Part shown: positions 23,439 to 34,848 of the stretch, in pieces
How the letters are laid out: each line of letters opens with the position of its first letter
Position numbering within the stretch: the first letter of the stretch is position 1
Assembly: GCA_029339195.1 (NCBI GenBank)
Contig: JAPTJF010000205.1
Span: 1 to 64,000 of the forward strand
Length of the DNA: 64,000 bases
Direction of reading: 5' to 3'
DNA from: Micractinium sp. NFX-FRZ
Taxonomy: Eukaryota > Chlorophyta > Trebouxiophyceae > Chlorellales > Chlorellaceae
Program-made: the position numbers and the translations under genes
The notes under the pieces: generated by a model
Databases searched by the model: none
The model's input: only the letters and a program-made list of their open reading frames with translations
Told to the model about the DNA's origin: nothing

Positions 23439-26400
23439 ATGATCCGCTCTCCCAAGAGCCCAGCGGGAGCGACATCGCCGCTGCTGCCACTCAGCGGTCT
23501 GCCGTCGTCGCCAGAGCGGCGGGTCGGCAACGGGCGGCGGCAGCGCACGCGCCGGACGCTGCTGATTGGCCTGGTGGCCTTCTGCCTGGTCAATGGCGCC
23601 TGGGGGACGCGCGCCCTCTACCGCGCTTGGCGGGGGCGTGGCCAGGAGGGGCAGCAGGCCGCCGGCCCCACCCCGGCAGAGGTGGCGACTGTCTCCGGCC
23701 CCACCCAGCACGCCGGCAGCCAGCAGGCAATGTCGGCGGCAGACAATGCCGTGGTGGCAGCCATGGATGCCGGGCAAGCCCTGAGCAGCGCAGCAGGGGC
23801 AGTGAAGCACGGGGCCCAGGCTGCGGGCCAGGCCGTTGGTGCCGCGCTCATCAGTGCCACTCCGGTGGCAGCCAAGGCGGCGGCTGCAGTGGGCGGCGCA
23901 GCCCAAGGCGCCGCTGCCAGGGCGGGGGATGCAGCCAAAGAGGTGGCCGCCAGTTTCAAAGAGATCACGGCCAGCAGCAGCGTCACGCAGCAGGGAGCGC
24001 GAGAGGGGCAGCTAAAGAAGCCAGAGGGGCAGGCGGGGGAGAAGCTGGGCAACGGGGGCAGGCCGCCGGCGGAGCTGACGCCGCCCGCCGTTGCCGCCGC
24101 CAGCAACGACACGTGCGCCCAGGTGAGGCATGGAGTGGGCGGACAGGGGGGCGGGTCAGAGTACATGTGCAGCGAGCATAACCCGTTGTGTTGAGTGCTT
24201 TGCTGGCAGGCTGGTGGGCAGGCTGGCGGGTGTGCTGTGGTCTTGCAGATGCCTTGAAACCGCCCGAGAAGCGTGCCTGCCTGGTGCTGTCGGCGCTCAG
24301 AGTCTCCCCAGCCTGCCAACTCGTGCCTTCCTTGCAAAATAATCACACCGTGCTTGCAGGCCCTGGGTATCAAGAAGGTTGCCCTCATGTTCCTGACCCG
24401 TGGGGAACTGCACCACGAGCCCGCCTGGCGCCGCTGGTTTGCAGCCGCAGCCGGCCGGCTGCCCGCCCGCGCGGTTGAGGTGGGGCTGTGGGGCAATGGC
24501 TGGGCAGCTGCATGGGGGGGGGGGGGGCAGGGTGATGGCCTGGCTGGTTTGCGCAGCTTCCCTGCTGCCCGGATATGAGCCTAGGTGTGGGGGCTGTGGG
24601 GCAACAGGCAAGGGAGGCTTAGGGAGGCATAGCGGTTGAAGGCGCCGCTGGTGTGCGAGCCGCAGGCTGCCTGCCGCCCACCCACTGGGGTGTGGCACAC
24701 ACGGGGTGAGGGTCAGGGTGTGGTCAAGAGGCATGGTGAGCCAGGGCCAATCAGATCTCCCGGGTGGCCGGACTGGAGATGAATTGACCTTGAACTGGCA
24801 CTTTTTCAGTTGAGCAGTCTGCCCGAGCCCCTGCCGCGACTGGCTGTTGCAATGCAACCTCCCTGGCATCCCCTCACTCCTGCCCCACCCCTCCTGCCTC
24901 CCTCCTGCAGACAGCCATGTGCGGGGGCAGCAATGAGCAGCAGCAGGAGCAGCACCGCGCCATCCAGCAGGCCTGTGCTCCCCGCCAGCCCCAGCTGTCC
25001 CTCGCTGCCGGCGCCGGGGCAGCGGTCACTGCCGCAGCGTCCGGGGTGGGCGCCGGTGCGCTCGAGGCAGCCCAACGGCAGGCGATGGGGCAGCCGCCAG
25101 CGGAGCCCTTGCAGGAGCAGCACCTGTTCAGCGTCTACATCCACGCGCCGCCCGACTTTACAGGTGGGAGGGGCTGGGGGCAGCCAGCTTGCTAGCTTCG
25201 TGTGGATTTCTCTTCCTGCTCGGGCTGTGCGTGCTGGCACTGGTGCAGGACCGGGTGGAGCGACCCTACAAGTATTCTGCCGCTTGCACCCGGAGGTGTG
25301 CGAGCGCGCACAGAGCTGGTGTCTGGTTATCAAAAGCCGCAGCAGCTTGCCAACCTCTAGAGTCCCCCAGTAACCCAAACAGCTCACCAGCCCCTCTGCC
25401 AAACCACCACCCTCTTTTCTTCTGGCAGGCTACCCGGCGGGCAGCCTGTGGCAGGGGCGCCTCATCCCGCGCCGCATCCGCACCGGGTGGGGCGAGATTT
25501 CGCTGGTGGAGGCAACACGCAACCTGCTGTGGGAGGCGTACCGGGACCCTCTGAACGAGCGGTGAGCAGGGGGTGGCTGCCTGGGGCGTGACTTGCAAGG
25601 TGGTTGGGTTGGGTTGGGTGGGTTGTTGTTGGGTTGTGCAGCACGCAGGGCTGAGCAGGGCTGGGCTATAATGCCATGTGCTGTGCTGTGCTGTGCGGCG
25701 TGCTGTGCTGTGCTGTGCTGTGGGTGTTGCACTGGGGGTGCTGGGGGTGCTGCTTGCTGCGCTGTGAATGCTGTGAGTGGTGTGCTGGGGGCGCTGGGGG
25801 CGCTGCTGTGGGCGCCGTGCTGCAGCAGGAGACGGGGAATAAGCACGGGGGCGCCCTGCATGGGTGCAGGCGGTATGGCGCCTGCTGCTTTGTGAGTGAC
25901 TTCACACCCGTGCCACCTGTACGCCTGACCGGCCCCCAACCACCACCCCCGCAGGTTTGTGCTGCTGAGCGAGAGCGACATCCCGCTCTACGACCCCCTC
26001 ACCTTCCACCAGCAGCTGCTGGCCGAGGGCAAGTCCAAGATCAATGCCTGCCTGCACGCCGGGCGGCACGAGTGGCGCTGGAGCGACAAAATGGAGGTGG
26101 GTGGGTGGGTGGTGTCGAGAGGCGGGGACGAGCGGCTGCTTATTGCTGCGCTGGCACTGGTGGGGCCTGGTCCCGGCGCAGGAGTTGGTGCATGAATGGG
26201 GAGGAGGTGGGTTGCGTTCGAGAGCGCTCCAGACTGCAGGTCAGGCGCCCGTTGTTCGCCCGTTGGAGAGAATCCGGATGTGGCAGCCCGCATGGCGTGT
26301 TGTGTCTCCCGTGCGCCCCCCACCGGCCGGCTGCAGGCACCCGGCCCCACAAACCTCAGCCTGCCTACCTGCCTGCCTGTGCGCCCACCCCGCTGCAGAC

Positions 26401-28082
26401 GGAGCACATGAAGGCCGGCCACTGGCGCAAGAGCACGCAGTGGATTGAGCTGACGCGGGAGCACGTGGAGGCGGTGCTGCGGGACGTGGAGGTGTACCGC
26501 TCGTGAGTGCAATGAGCTGGTCGACGCGCGTCTGACGCTGCTGCTGCCGTGGCTGCTGCTGCTGCTGCTGGGTTGATGGTGCTGTTTCTGGCCGCGCCGC
26601 GGTGCCATGAGTCGCGCAGCTTTGAAGCGCCTTCAGCGTGCTTGTGTTGTAGCGCGAGCGGAGGTGGCCGGAAGCGCCTCCCTGCTGTGCTGCGCTGTGC
26701 TGTGCCCGACTCGCGGGCTCTCGGGCTGCTCACTCCTGCAGGTTCGAGAAGGAGTGCTGGTCCAACTGGGTGCCGGATAAGAAACGGTGGCGCGACTGCT
26801 TCCCAGGTGCGTATGAGCCAGCGAGTGTCCTGCCACCCGTTCGGCCTTCGTGCCCGCCAGGCAGGAGGGGCCCGGTTGCTGAGCCCCCGATATTGCTGTT
26901 TTCTGCTGGCACCCACAATAATACCGTCAGGCGTGCTGAATGATGAGCGCACTGCTGCCCTCTCCTCTTGTCCTCCGCTGCTGCCCTCAGATGAGCACTA
27001 CTTTGCCACCCTGCTGGCGGTGCTGGGGCGCGAGGGCGAGACGTACTGCGACAGCTGGGGGGTGGCGGCGCAGGACTGGAGCAAGGGAGGGGCCCACCCG
27101 AGGGCCTTCAGGTGGGGACCTGCCATGGGCTTGTCATATAGGATAAGGTTGGGATGAGAGTGAGGTTGAAGTCGGGACAGAGGCTTCGCTGTTAGAGGTC
27201 CGCCCTGTGTGTTTGCCCGTACTGCCCCTCTGCCGTTCCAAGTTGTCACGTGGCATACCCTCAATTGCTCATGCCCACCTGCCTGCACCGTGCACAGGCC
27301 CAGCGACGTCGCCCCCGCTCTGCTGCGGAGCCTGCGAGAGCCAGAGAAGTGTGACAGCGACGCAGTGTATGCAGGTCAGGCTGGGCCATGCTTGCAGGGC
27401 CTGGCTGGCGGGCAGGCGGCTGTGGCTGCCATGAGGCGCACTCAAAGCCCTGCCTAGCTTGGTCCCCGCTCTGCCGCCGAGGGCAGCTGCTACCAGGCGG
27501 CCCACCCATGACATGCCCCACATGAGGAAGCTGTCTTGCTTGTGTTTCACCTCTGCTAAACCCTCTCGCGTGCAGATGCACAGCGCATGTTTGTGGACGC
27601 CGGCGCTGTGCTGGGGCCCGACCGTGAGGGCGCCTGCCAGCTGCTGCATGATGCCAGCAAGGCCGCCACCTATGCGCACCCCTTGCCAGGCATCTGCCAC
27701 CTCACAGGTCAGTTGAAGTAAACCGCAGCTGAGGTGTGGGCTGGGCTACACTGGTGGCGGCACGCTGCCGAGCTCCGCTGGGTTGCCTCTGCCTGCTGGA
27801 CACCTGCTCCCTTCCACCTCTGGGCACATCACGTCCTCCAAGTCGGAGCAGATCCAAGTGCCAGTCTGTGAGCTTCACGCCCCAGCTGGCTCCACCCACA
27901 CTGACCGTTCCCACCAAGCGCCCCCCCCGGCTGCTGCAGCGCGGAAGTTCCCTTCTGAGACCAGGGCGGCGGTGTCCAAGATTTTCAGCCCAGCTGCGTC
28001 CTGCCGCAGTCCTGCCTTCGGTAGCGGCAGCCCCACCCTGCTTCTGAGCGAGCACTACTGCCGGCTGCAGCAGGCAGCCTGA
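23439..28082 (+). CDS. Gene F: GT14/DUF266-type glycosyltransferase (core-2/I-branching-like)
   Basis: Eleven exons in phase: 23439-24122, 24360-24479, 24911-25163, 25429-25561, 25955-26096, 26399-26502, 26742-26806, 26991-27111, 27298-27374, 27576-27707, 27940-28082 (657 residues). N-terminal tail, membrane segment at about 40-56 (TLLIGLVAFCLVNGAWG), Ala-rich stem of about 170 residues, then the catalytic domain: KKVALMFLTRGELHHEPAW, FVLLSESDIPLYDP (398-411), HWRKSTQWIEL and DEHYFATLLAVLG. Most introns sit where they do in gene E, but F exon 4 equals E exons 7 and 8 fused, so one intron was lost or gained. The donor of exon 2 could be at 24474 or 24480 (both in phase). Introns 2 and 4 contain G runs and CTGTG repeats. 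Substrate is not predictable from sequence. Confidence 0.88.
25672..25735 (+). repeat. Simple repeat, CTGTG units
   Basis: About twelve imperfect tandem copies of a five-base CTGTG/GCTGT unit inside intron 4 of gene F, next to GTTGG repeats at 25600-25640. Low-complexity intron DNA. Confidence 0.7.
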
Positions 28083-28396
28083 GCAGGGCGTCCTGCCGGG
28101 CTACGTTCTCCCCTCTTTTTCGTTGCATTCTTCACATTTAGTCAGCCGCAGTCTCCACCCTGAATTGTCCATGGCACGTGCCGCCTTGCCTTGCAGCCAC
28201 CAGTCGTTGTGCAGCAGGCAGCCTATGCGGGGTGCTCAGCGAGTGTGCTGAACTACCGTGCTTCTCCTCGGTCCTCTACCCCTTGTGCCCACCCACCTAC
28301 CTACGCCATCTGCTGACGCCACGTGTCCGAACCAGTCTGGCGCATGCCAGGTTGCCGATGCTTCTGCAGTTGTGACGCAGCCCCTCTGGCAGTGAA

Positions 28397-28401
28397 TGTA
28401 A
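28397..28401 (+). terminator. Putative UGUAA polyadenylation signal of gene F
   Basis: TGTAA on the plus strand, 315 nt after the stop codon of gene F. Confidence 0.4.
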
Positions 28402-28507
28402 TGTGTGCACTGCGTCTTGGGTTCAAAGCGGAGGGCAAGTGGGGGCGCGCTGTTGACCTGGCTGGCACGAGCAGATGCCCCGTCTCAGTGCTCATCGAGC
28501 ATTGTGC

Positions 28508-28512
28508 TTACA
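28508..28512 (-). terminator. Putative UGUAA polyadenylation signal of gene G
   Basis: TGTAA on the minus strand, 130 nt after the stop codon of gene G. Confidence 0.5.
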
Positions 28513-28641
28513 TCTCGTGGCAAACGAGCCAACCCAAAGGAGCTCACGTGCAGTTGGCAGATTCACAAAACATGCTCAGAAACAACAGCCTGATCAGGCA
28601 GTGCGGGAGGTACCAAGCAAACAAGCAACCGAGGGGGGCCA

Positions 28642-30385
28642 TCAGTATGTCGGGATGGAGGAGTCGACTGCCAGGGAATAAGCGGTGATGCCCCCCGTCA
28701 CGCTGCGCACATCGGCAAACCCCTGGCTGATGAGCCACTTGGAGAACTGCAGGCTCTTCATGCCGTTCTGGCACAGCACCACCGTCTGGCGCTCCCGGTC
28801 CAGCAGCTCGCCGGTCGCCAGCTGCGGGCCCCACTCGGCAAACCTGAGCGGGCAGGGGAGAAGGTAGGCCAGGGTGTGATTCCGGGGTGGTGGCGTCCTA
28901 CAGCCTGAGGTGCAACAGCGAGGGCAGGAACACTGCTCACAGCAGGCTTGCCTCGCACCCGCACAGCCACCCTGCCCAGAGACTTGGTCGCAGGGCGCCC
29001 GGCATTGATCCCAAACCGCAGCCGCCCTGCCCATGGCCACCACTCTGCAGTGCCTTCCCGGTGTGGCCCCTGTGCCTCACTCACTTGCTGAGGGGGAAGA
29101 GCTGGAAGTGTGGCAGCTTTGCAATCTCTGCCTCGCCCTCCTCCCGAACATCAACATACTGCAGAGCGGGGAAGGAGAACAGAGGGGGCGGGGAGGTGAG
29201 GAGGCAGGGCAGGGAGGAAGCAAGCAGGCCATCTCCTCTAGCTCCTGCAGCCCGCACAACCATGTCTTGCGGGATGAGGGGGAGGGCCGGGCTGGCGAAG
29301 CAACAAACAAAGCACTACCACTCTGCTACTATTCGCAGCTGCCTTCCCCAGGGGCTGCGCAGCCCTGCGCAGCCCTGCACAGCCCTGCACAGCGCAGCAC
29401 AGCAAGCACGAAAGCACAGCATGGCACAGCGCAGCGCACCTGCACGTCCTGGTTTCCCCCCGCAGTGCGCTCCTGCAGGGACAGCCCCAGCTGCTGCGGC
29501 AGCATCTCCTGCACCTCCGCCGCCTCCCTGCAGGTGCAGAGGCAGCGGCAAGGAGGGGGCAGGTGCGGGCATTGTTGGGCTTGGCAGCGACAACCGCAGG
29601 TCCCCAGGTGCACTGCATGAAGACTCATGTGGGTGCAGCGGCGGCTGCAAGGAGGGCAGGGGTGCGGGCGTACTTGACGCTGGCCCACCCCTGCCCAAGA
29701 CAGCGCTCACCGCTCCGCCGTCACTTGCAGCACGTGCACGCCGTATTGCGTCTTGACGACGGCCAGGGCCCCCACGGTCGATGCAAATGCTGCCTCGTCA
29801 AATTCCGGCACCGTCTGGCCGCGGCTTATCCAGCCGATGCTGCCGCCGGCAGAGGCGGAGGAGCAGGAGGAGTGCTCCGCCGCCAGCGCTGCCAGCGCCT
29901 CGCCGCCCTGCAGCTTGGGTTCACAGGAAGAGCACGTGCTGCTGGGGAGGCAATGTGGGGGCATGCGCCAGTGACCCCCAGGCACACAGAGCAGAGGAGC
30001 AAAAACTGCGCACCGGACGCTCAACCGTGTGCCCAAAGGGCGGCGCTTTCCTGACCTGGATGCGCTGCCGCAGCTGCTCAGCCATCTCCTCCTGGTCAGC
30101 AGCCAGCAGAATGTGGCTGACTTGAACCTGGCGCTGCGGGGCGGTGTCAGCGGCAGCGGCGGCAGCCTGCACCGCTGGGCCGGCGTGGCGGGAGGGGTGG
30201 CGCCGGTCCGCTGCCCGCCGCTGCAGGCTGCTTGCTGGCCGAGCAACTGGCGCACGATTGCACTGCTGCCGCTGCTGCTGCTGCTGCGCGGGCAGCACTC
30301 GACACGCCATAGCGGCCGCCCGCACACCGCGCATGGCGGCGAGGGCGCTTGGCCCGCGAAACTGGGTGCTTGCAGCGGCGGTCAT
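28642..30385 (-). CDS. Gene G: plastid-type PpiC (parvulin) peptidyl-prolyl isomerase fused to a rhodanese domain
   Basis: Five exons in phase: 30385-30056, 29907-29711, 29527-29440, 29158-29085, 28843-28642 (296 residues). Residues 1-80 are rich in Arg, Ala and Gln with few acidic residues, as in chloroplast transit peptides. A PpiC domain (about 86-176) follows: VQVSHILLA, GGEALAALAAEHSSC, GGSIGWISRGQTVPEFDEAAF and VKTQYGVHVLQV. A linker leads to a rhodanese domain (about 200-290) that begins VDVREEGE and has the active-site loop C-Q-N-G-M-K-S with the catalytic Cys at about 254. Domain order and length match the Arabidopsis rhodanese/PpiC protein STR12 (about 300 residues). It should isomerise X-Pro bonds and may transfer sulfane sulfur in the plastid; the link between the two activities is not known to me. 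Confidence 0.9.
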
Positions 30386-31229
30386 CGTGGTGCTCCGAAG
30401 GTAGCAGACGTGACGGAAGTTGGCCTTGCAAGCTTTATCTGCTGGGGGCGACGCTGACGTGTCACCGCACGTGGCGGCTCACAGGCACTGGCCACCCAGA
30501 CAGGCAGGTCACAGGCAAGCCAATGGTTGGGTGAGGAGAAGGGGTGAAGGGAGCACAATGAACTTACCTCTGTCATGCACAGGCAGCAGTGGGAGTATTC
30601 AGGGTGCACCGCCCCGTCGTCAGCTGCTGGTGTCAACTCTGCTGGCAAGACTGCCCATCCTCGCCAGCCACCTGCCTCAATCTGTTTGCACAGTGACTAA
30701 AATTACATTGCAAGATTCCCGTACCATCTTGCCCAGAGTTCAAAATGCTGTGCTTAGCTTTGTCTGAGCCTGCAAAAGCAGGGGTTCAAGCCGCAGAGAT
30801 GAGGCACGGGGATGGGCAAAGGCAGAATGCGCAGGCAGAGCAGGTGCATGGATGGGATTCGTGATCGCCTGGGGCTGGTGTGGACATGTGGGTGCAGCAG
30901 CGGCCGCTTGTGCGGCTGCTGCATAGGCGGCATGAGCCGCTGTTGAGTTGTAAGGACAGGCTGCCGGGCGCTGAGGCTGGCACGGGTGGGGGCGCTGGCA
31001 CTCACTTGGCTCTGCAGCCAGAGGCAACAAGGGCGAAGCAAACAGCGCTGTGAATGCATCTCCACGTGTGCAGGTTGGATGCAGCCGCAAAATGCAGCCT
31101 GCGCAGCATGCACCACACAACCGGCACTGCTGCCTGCACCCACAAGTTCGACGCCAACGCTCGCATTCATCGGCACCACACACACCTTGGGTGCAGCGGC
31201 AGCAGCAGCAGCAGCGGCGGCAGCAGCAT
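30386..31229. other. Intergenic region between genes G and H
   Basis: About 840 bp holding the promoter side of G and the 3' flank of H, with a TGTAA (minus) at 30703-30707. An open minus-strand frame at 30750-31010 is Ala/Pro/His-rich without good splice support, so I do not call it a gene. Confidence 0.45.
30703..30707 (-). terminator. Putative UGUAA polyadenylation signal of gene H
   Basis: TGTAA on the minus strand, about 525 nt after the stop codon of gene H. The distance is long, so the assignment is weak. Confidence 0.3.
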
Positions 31230-32906
31230 CTACCTCCGCTGCACTGCTGCCAGCCGCGCATCACGCTCTGCCAGCTGTGCCTGCACTGCCTGCAGCTGTG
31301 CATCCCGCTCCCGCACCACCGCCTGCACAGCCTGCAGCTGCGCATCCCGCTCTGCCAGCTGCGCCCGCACTGCCTCCAGCTGCGCCTCCAGCTGAGCGCC
31401 CCTCTCTCCCAGCTGCGCCTGGACTTGCTGAAGCGTGCCCAGCAGGGCGGCTAGTGAGGGCACAGGTCCCGCCTGCGCCCGGCCAGCATTCCCGCCAGCA
31501 AGCGGCGGCGCCACCGCGGCAGCTGGCCGCGGTGACGGCGCCGCCCGCTGCTGCTGCTGCAGCTCCTGCTGCCGCTGCTGCCGCACACCCGGCTGGGGTG
31601 GCCAGGCTGCTGCTGCGCCTGCCTGAGGGCCGTTCTGACTGTCTCCCAGCGCGCCCCCTTGCGGGCTGCCAACGGCAGGCGAGTGAAACAGGATTTCACG
31701 GCGCGCCGCCTCCTGCCCGTGACTGCTGCACCTCGTAGGCTGCAAGCGTCTGCCGTCTGCTGCACCATCGCTGCAGCTGCCAGCCAGCTCTGCTCCAGAG
31801 CTGCTGCCAAACGGTGGGCTAGCCTGGGGTGATTGAGGGATCAGTGCTGGCTTAGGACCATGCAGGTATGCACCCGGCAGCGCTCCGCAGGCAGGCTAGC
31901 AGGAGCACATTGTTTGCTCTTCAAGAAACGCATGGCTGAAGAGCTGTGGTGCAGCACAGGGATGCAGGCCGCCCTCTCCGCATGGCTGGCAGAGTGGAGG
32001 GTTCAAGACACTTGGCATGCGGAAGATCAGCGGGCGCGGCAATCGCGTGGGTGCTGGTGGCGTGCACGCGCTCGCATGCATGCGCCCAATGTGCATGCCC
32101 ATCTCACCTGTTCTGCTGTCCCGAACATTTTGCGAAGCATTTCGTGAGCCTTGCCAGCGGAGATGCACTCCTCTGAGGGCATGGGTTCTGGTGAGGGCGT
32201 GGGCAGATCCGCCGCCCACTTGCCTGCACCGCCGGGGGTGCGGTCCTCCGCCATCACTAAAGCCACTGTGGCCTCGGCCCTGCTGGAAGCCGTTGCACTG
32301 TCACCAGCGGCAGGCAAGTGAACCAGAATTGCTCGGCGCGCCACCTCCTGCCCGTCGCTGCCGCGGCTCGAGTGCTGTGAAGAGCTGCCCTGTGCTGCTT
32401 CGCCGCTGCTGCTGCCGGCCGGCTCTGCGTAGGAGCTGCTTCCAGACGGTGTGCTAGCCTGGAGGGGCAAACACGAGTGGGGGAGGAACACAATTGGGGG
32501 ACAGTGCATAAATCTGGGCAGCTGGAAGCCCGTGCAGAGTATTCCGCAGGATGCAGCCTGCGGCACTCTGAGAAGGCTGATGAAAAGATGCATGGATGCA
32601 GGGCTGTGGTGCGGACCGGGATGCACGCCGCCCCCTCTGCAAGGCTGGCAGAAGGGAGGGTCAACGCTGGGCAAGCGGAAGATCAGCGGACGCGGCAGCG
32701 ACGTGGGTGCTGGTGGCGTGCAGGCACCCGCATGCATGCGCCCAACGTGCATGCCCGCTCACCTGCCCCATTGTCATATCCGCGTTGCCAGGCAATTCGT
32801 GCAGGTTGCCGTTGAAGAGGAGCAACTCTGGTGGGAGGGGCCTTGGTGAGGGCGTCGGCGCCGCCGCCACCATGGGTGCACCGCTTGGGGTGCTGTCCTC
32901 CGCCAT
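31230..32906 (-). CDS. Gene H: orphan protein with internal tandem duplication and C-terminal coiled coil
   Basis: Three exons in phase: 32906-32763, 32458-32108, 31823-31230 (362 residues). The protein is built from repeated blocks. Block 1, MAEDSTPSGA...PTPSP, occurs at residues 1-21 and again near 117 as MAEDRTPGGA...PTPSP. Block 2, about 45 residues with a Ser-rich start and the core GQEVARRAILVHLPA, occurs near residue 49 and again near 166 as GQEAARREILFHSPA. After residue 230 comes a Gln/Ala-rich stretch, then a coiled coil with repeats of AQLAERDAQLQAVQ. No family recognised. The duplication includes the introns, so it arose at DNA level with a period of about 640 bp. A CACTA element lies 221 bp upstream of the start codon, probably within or just beyond its promoter. 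Confidence 0.6.
31640..32906 (-). repeat. Tandem ~640-bp exon-intron duplication inside gene H
   Basis: Segment 32906-32255 (exon 1, intron 1, first half of exon 2) and segment 32254-31640 (second half of exon 2, intron 2, first part of exon 3) align in order. The introns share a long match around 32590-32770 and 31930-32112, including GGAAGATCAGCGG and GTGGGTGCTGGTGGCGTGC. Confidence 0.75.
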
Positions 32907-33126
32907 TACTGCAGCGGCTGGAGCTTGGCAGCTGGTGCACCTTAGAAGGTCTGCCTGGCGAGGCAGAGTGGGCCAGGAGGGGCCCCTTGGTGAGCCAAGG
33001 CTGGCGATTGATCAGCTGGCCTGGGCTCCCTAGCAGAGCCGCCACAAATTGCGTTAAAAAGGAAGTCAAGAACTTTGGTGATTTCTCCCAGCCGTAGGCA
33101 GCTGCTGAGTTGTCCCGTCTCCATTG

Positions 33127-33155
33127 CACTACGAATTACAGGGGCGTTTTATGAG
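33127..33155 (+). repeat. Left terminal inverted repeat of the CACTA element
   Basis: 29 bp, pairs with 34849-34877 with a single C/T difference at position 19 of the repeat. Confidence 0.9.
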
Positions 33156-34848
33156 AAGTAATGCTAGCGAAGTTTTCCCATTACCTGCTAATGGGAGGCC
33201 TGGGCGAGCCTCAGCTGGACCCATTACAGCTGCCATTTTCCCCATAACACCCCATAACCCCCCGTTCCACACCATCAATTTGGCTAATAGTTACTTTGAG
33301 TAACGGGGAGTAATGAGACCGTGCCGTCCATTACCGACCATAACTCCCCGCTGCAGCCCATTCACTCGAATGTGCGCCCCAGCGGGGCGAGCCTAATTTC
33401 CATATTGTGAGTGTTGAAGAACACTGTTGGTCTGGGTTTGTGAACACCTGTGCCACCTGCAAGGAGTTGATGTGGCTGTGTGCAACCTCTGCGCCTCTTT
33501 CCCCTGGCGCCGCCCACCAACGGTGCGCCCACCAACGGTGTGGCGGTTCAACCGCGAGGTCCGCCCCAGCTAGGCAGCATTGGGCCGCCACGCATCAAGC
33601 TCTACGCAGCACAGAGAGAGAGAGAGTAGCAGCCACAGAGCTGCAACAGTGCGTCAGCACCTCGGCCATACTGCAAGGCTGCCCTGCAAGGCTACATGCT
33701 ACCCTTGCAAGGCTGTTGACTGTCGGCGGGGACGGCAGCCGGCGGGGGCGGCAGCGGCGGCCGTCACAGACGGTCGGTTGCCTTGCTGTCGGGCGATGCG
33801 GGGACTCGTGCAGAGCGATTTGCATCTTTCGGAAGGCCTGTGCTGTGCTAGAGGGAGCGGCGCGGGCAGGCGCGATTCGGCAGACCCATGTGGGTCTGCT
33901 GTGGACAGCAGTGCGCTCGGCGGCTCATACAGACTTGCGGGCAACGTACCTAACTCGCGAGAGTCCTGCAGCTCTCGCGTGGCGGCTGTTGGGCGCCACC
34001 GGCCCACCTGCCAAACTGCCAAACTGCCAGTTGACTGCCACGCGCGGAGCGGGCGGCGAGACAACGTCGAAGATCAGTCTAGACGTGCAGGGCATTTGTG
34101 AGCACGCCGGGCATCGGAGAAAGCCAAGTGCCAAGCTGCAGCGCTGCCACGTGGAGGCCTCCACTGTTACACATGATTTATGCTTCAGCGGCGGGGCTAA
34201 TTCGCTGAGATGGATGTGCACCTGTATTTTGCACACCCGGGAAGGGATGAATTTGGGTGGGTAAAGCCATGGGGATCCACCGGTGAGTACGCCGCTCCCC
34301 ATCCCGACCGGCACCAGTTGGCGGCAGGTATGGTGCACAGGTATGGTACACACAGTGCACTGCATGAATGCCTTTTCCTTTGTTGACATCTTGTCCAGTG
34401 GATCCAGGCACGCCGTCCCAGCCAGGGAAACGGTGGTCCTAGCTCGTGCCCTGCCTAGCTTGGGGCGGGCCTAAGCCCGTTATGGCGACCTGCCTTGCCC
34501 TGAGCATGTTGTAATGAAGAGTGTGCACGCACGTGGCTCATTTGGGCTCTTGTGTATGTTGGCTGGTGAATTGTGCCAGAGTAGGTGTCTATCGGACAAT
34601 ATTTTGAGCGGGTGAAGAGAGCGAGCTCTAGAGGCATCACTCCAGGCAATGTTACGGGGCCGTTACGGGGTAGTATGGCACGGTGCCCTTCATTTCGTCC
34701 CATTCAGCTTCCAGTGCAGAGCATTATCGTACTCATTCTAACAAATGGTAGAAACGGGTAGGCTAATGGGAAGGCTGCAGCCATTTCAGCCCGTTCTTCT
34801 CGGGCCTGGCAGGAATGACCATTACTCAGTGAATGGGACCCCTTAATG

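Larger units (their letters stand above)
28083..28641. other. Intergenic region between convergent genes F and G
   Basis: About 560 bp with the two 3' UTRs. It contains a TGTAA for F on the plus strand and one for G on the minus strand, and nothing else that I can support. Confidence 0.5.

Noticed and set aside
23618..24496. 292-codon minus-strand frame over exon 1 of gene F
   Set aside because: Antisense to the stem of a well-supported glycosyltransferase; composition is the mirror of the Ala-rich stem.
30740..31010. Extra 3' exon of gene H
   Set aside because: The donor-like GTAGAT overlaps the stop codon, and any splice to the next acceptor reaches a stop within three codons.
33407..34264. 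285-codon plus-strand frame inside the CACTA element
   Set aside because: No ATG (GTG only), no transposase motifs, random composition; not called as a gene.
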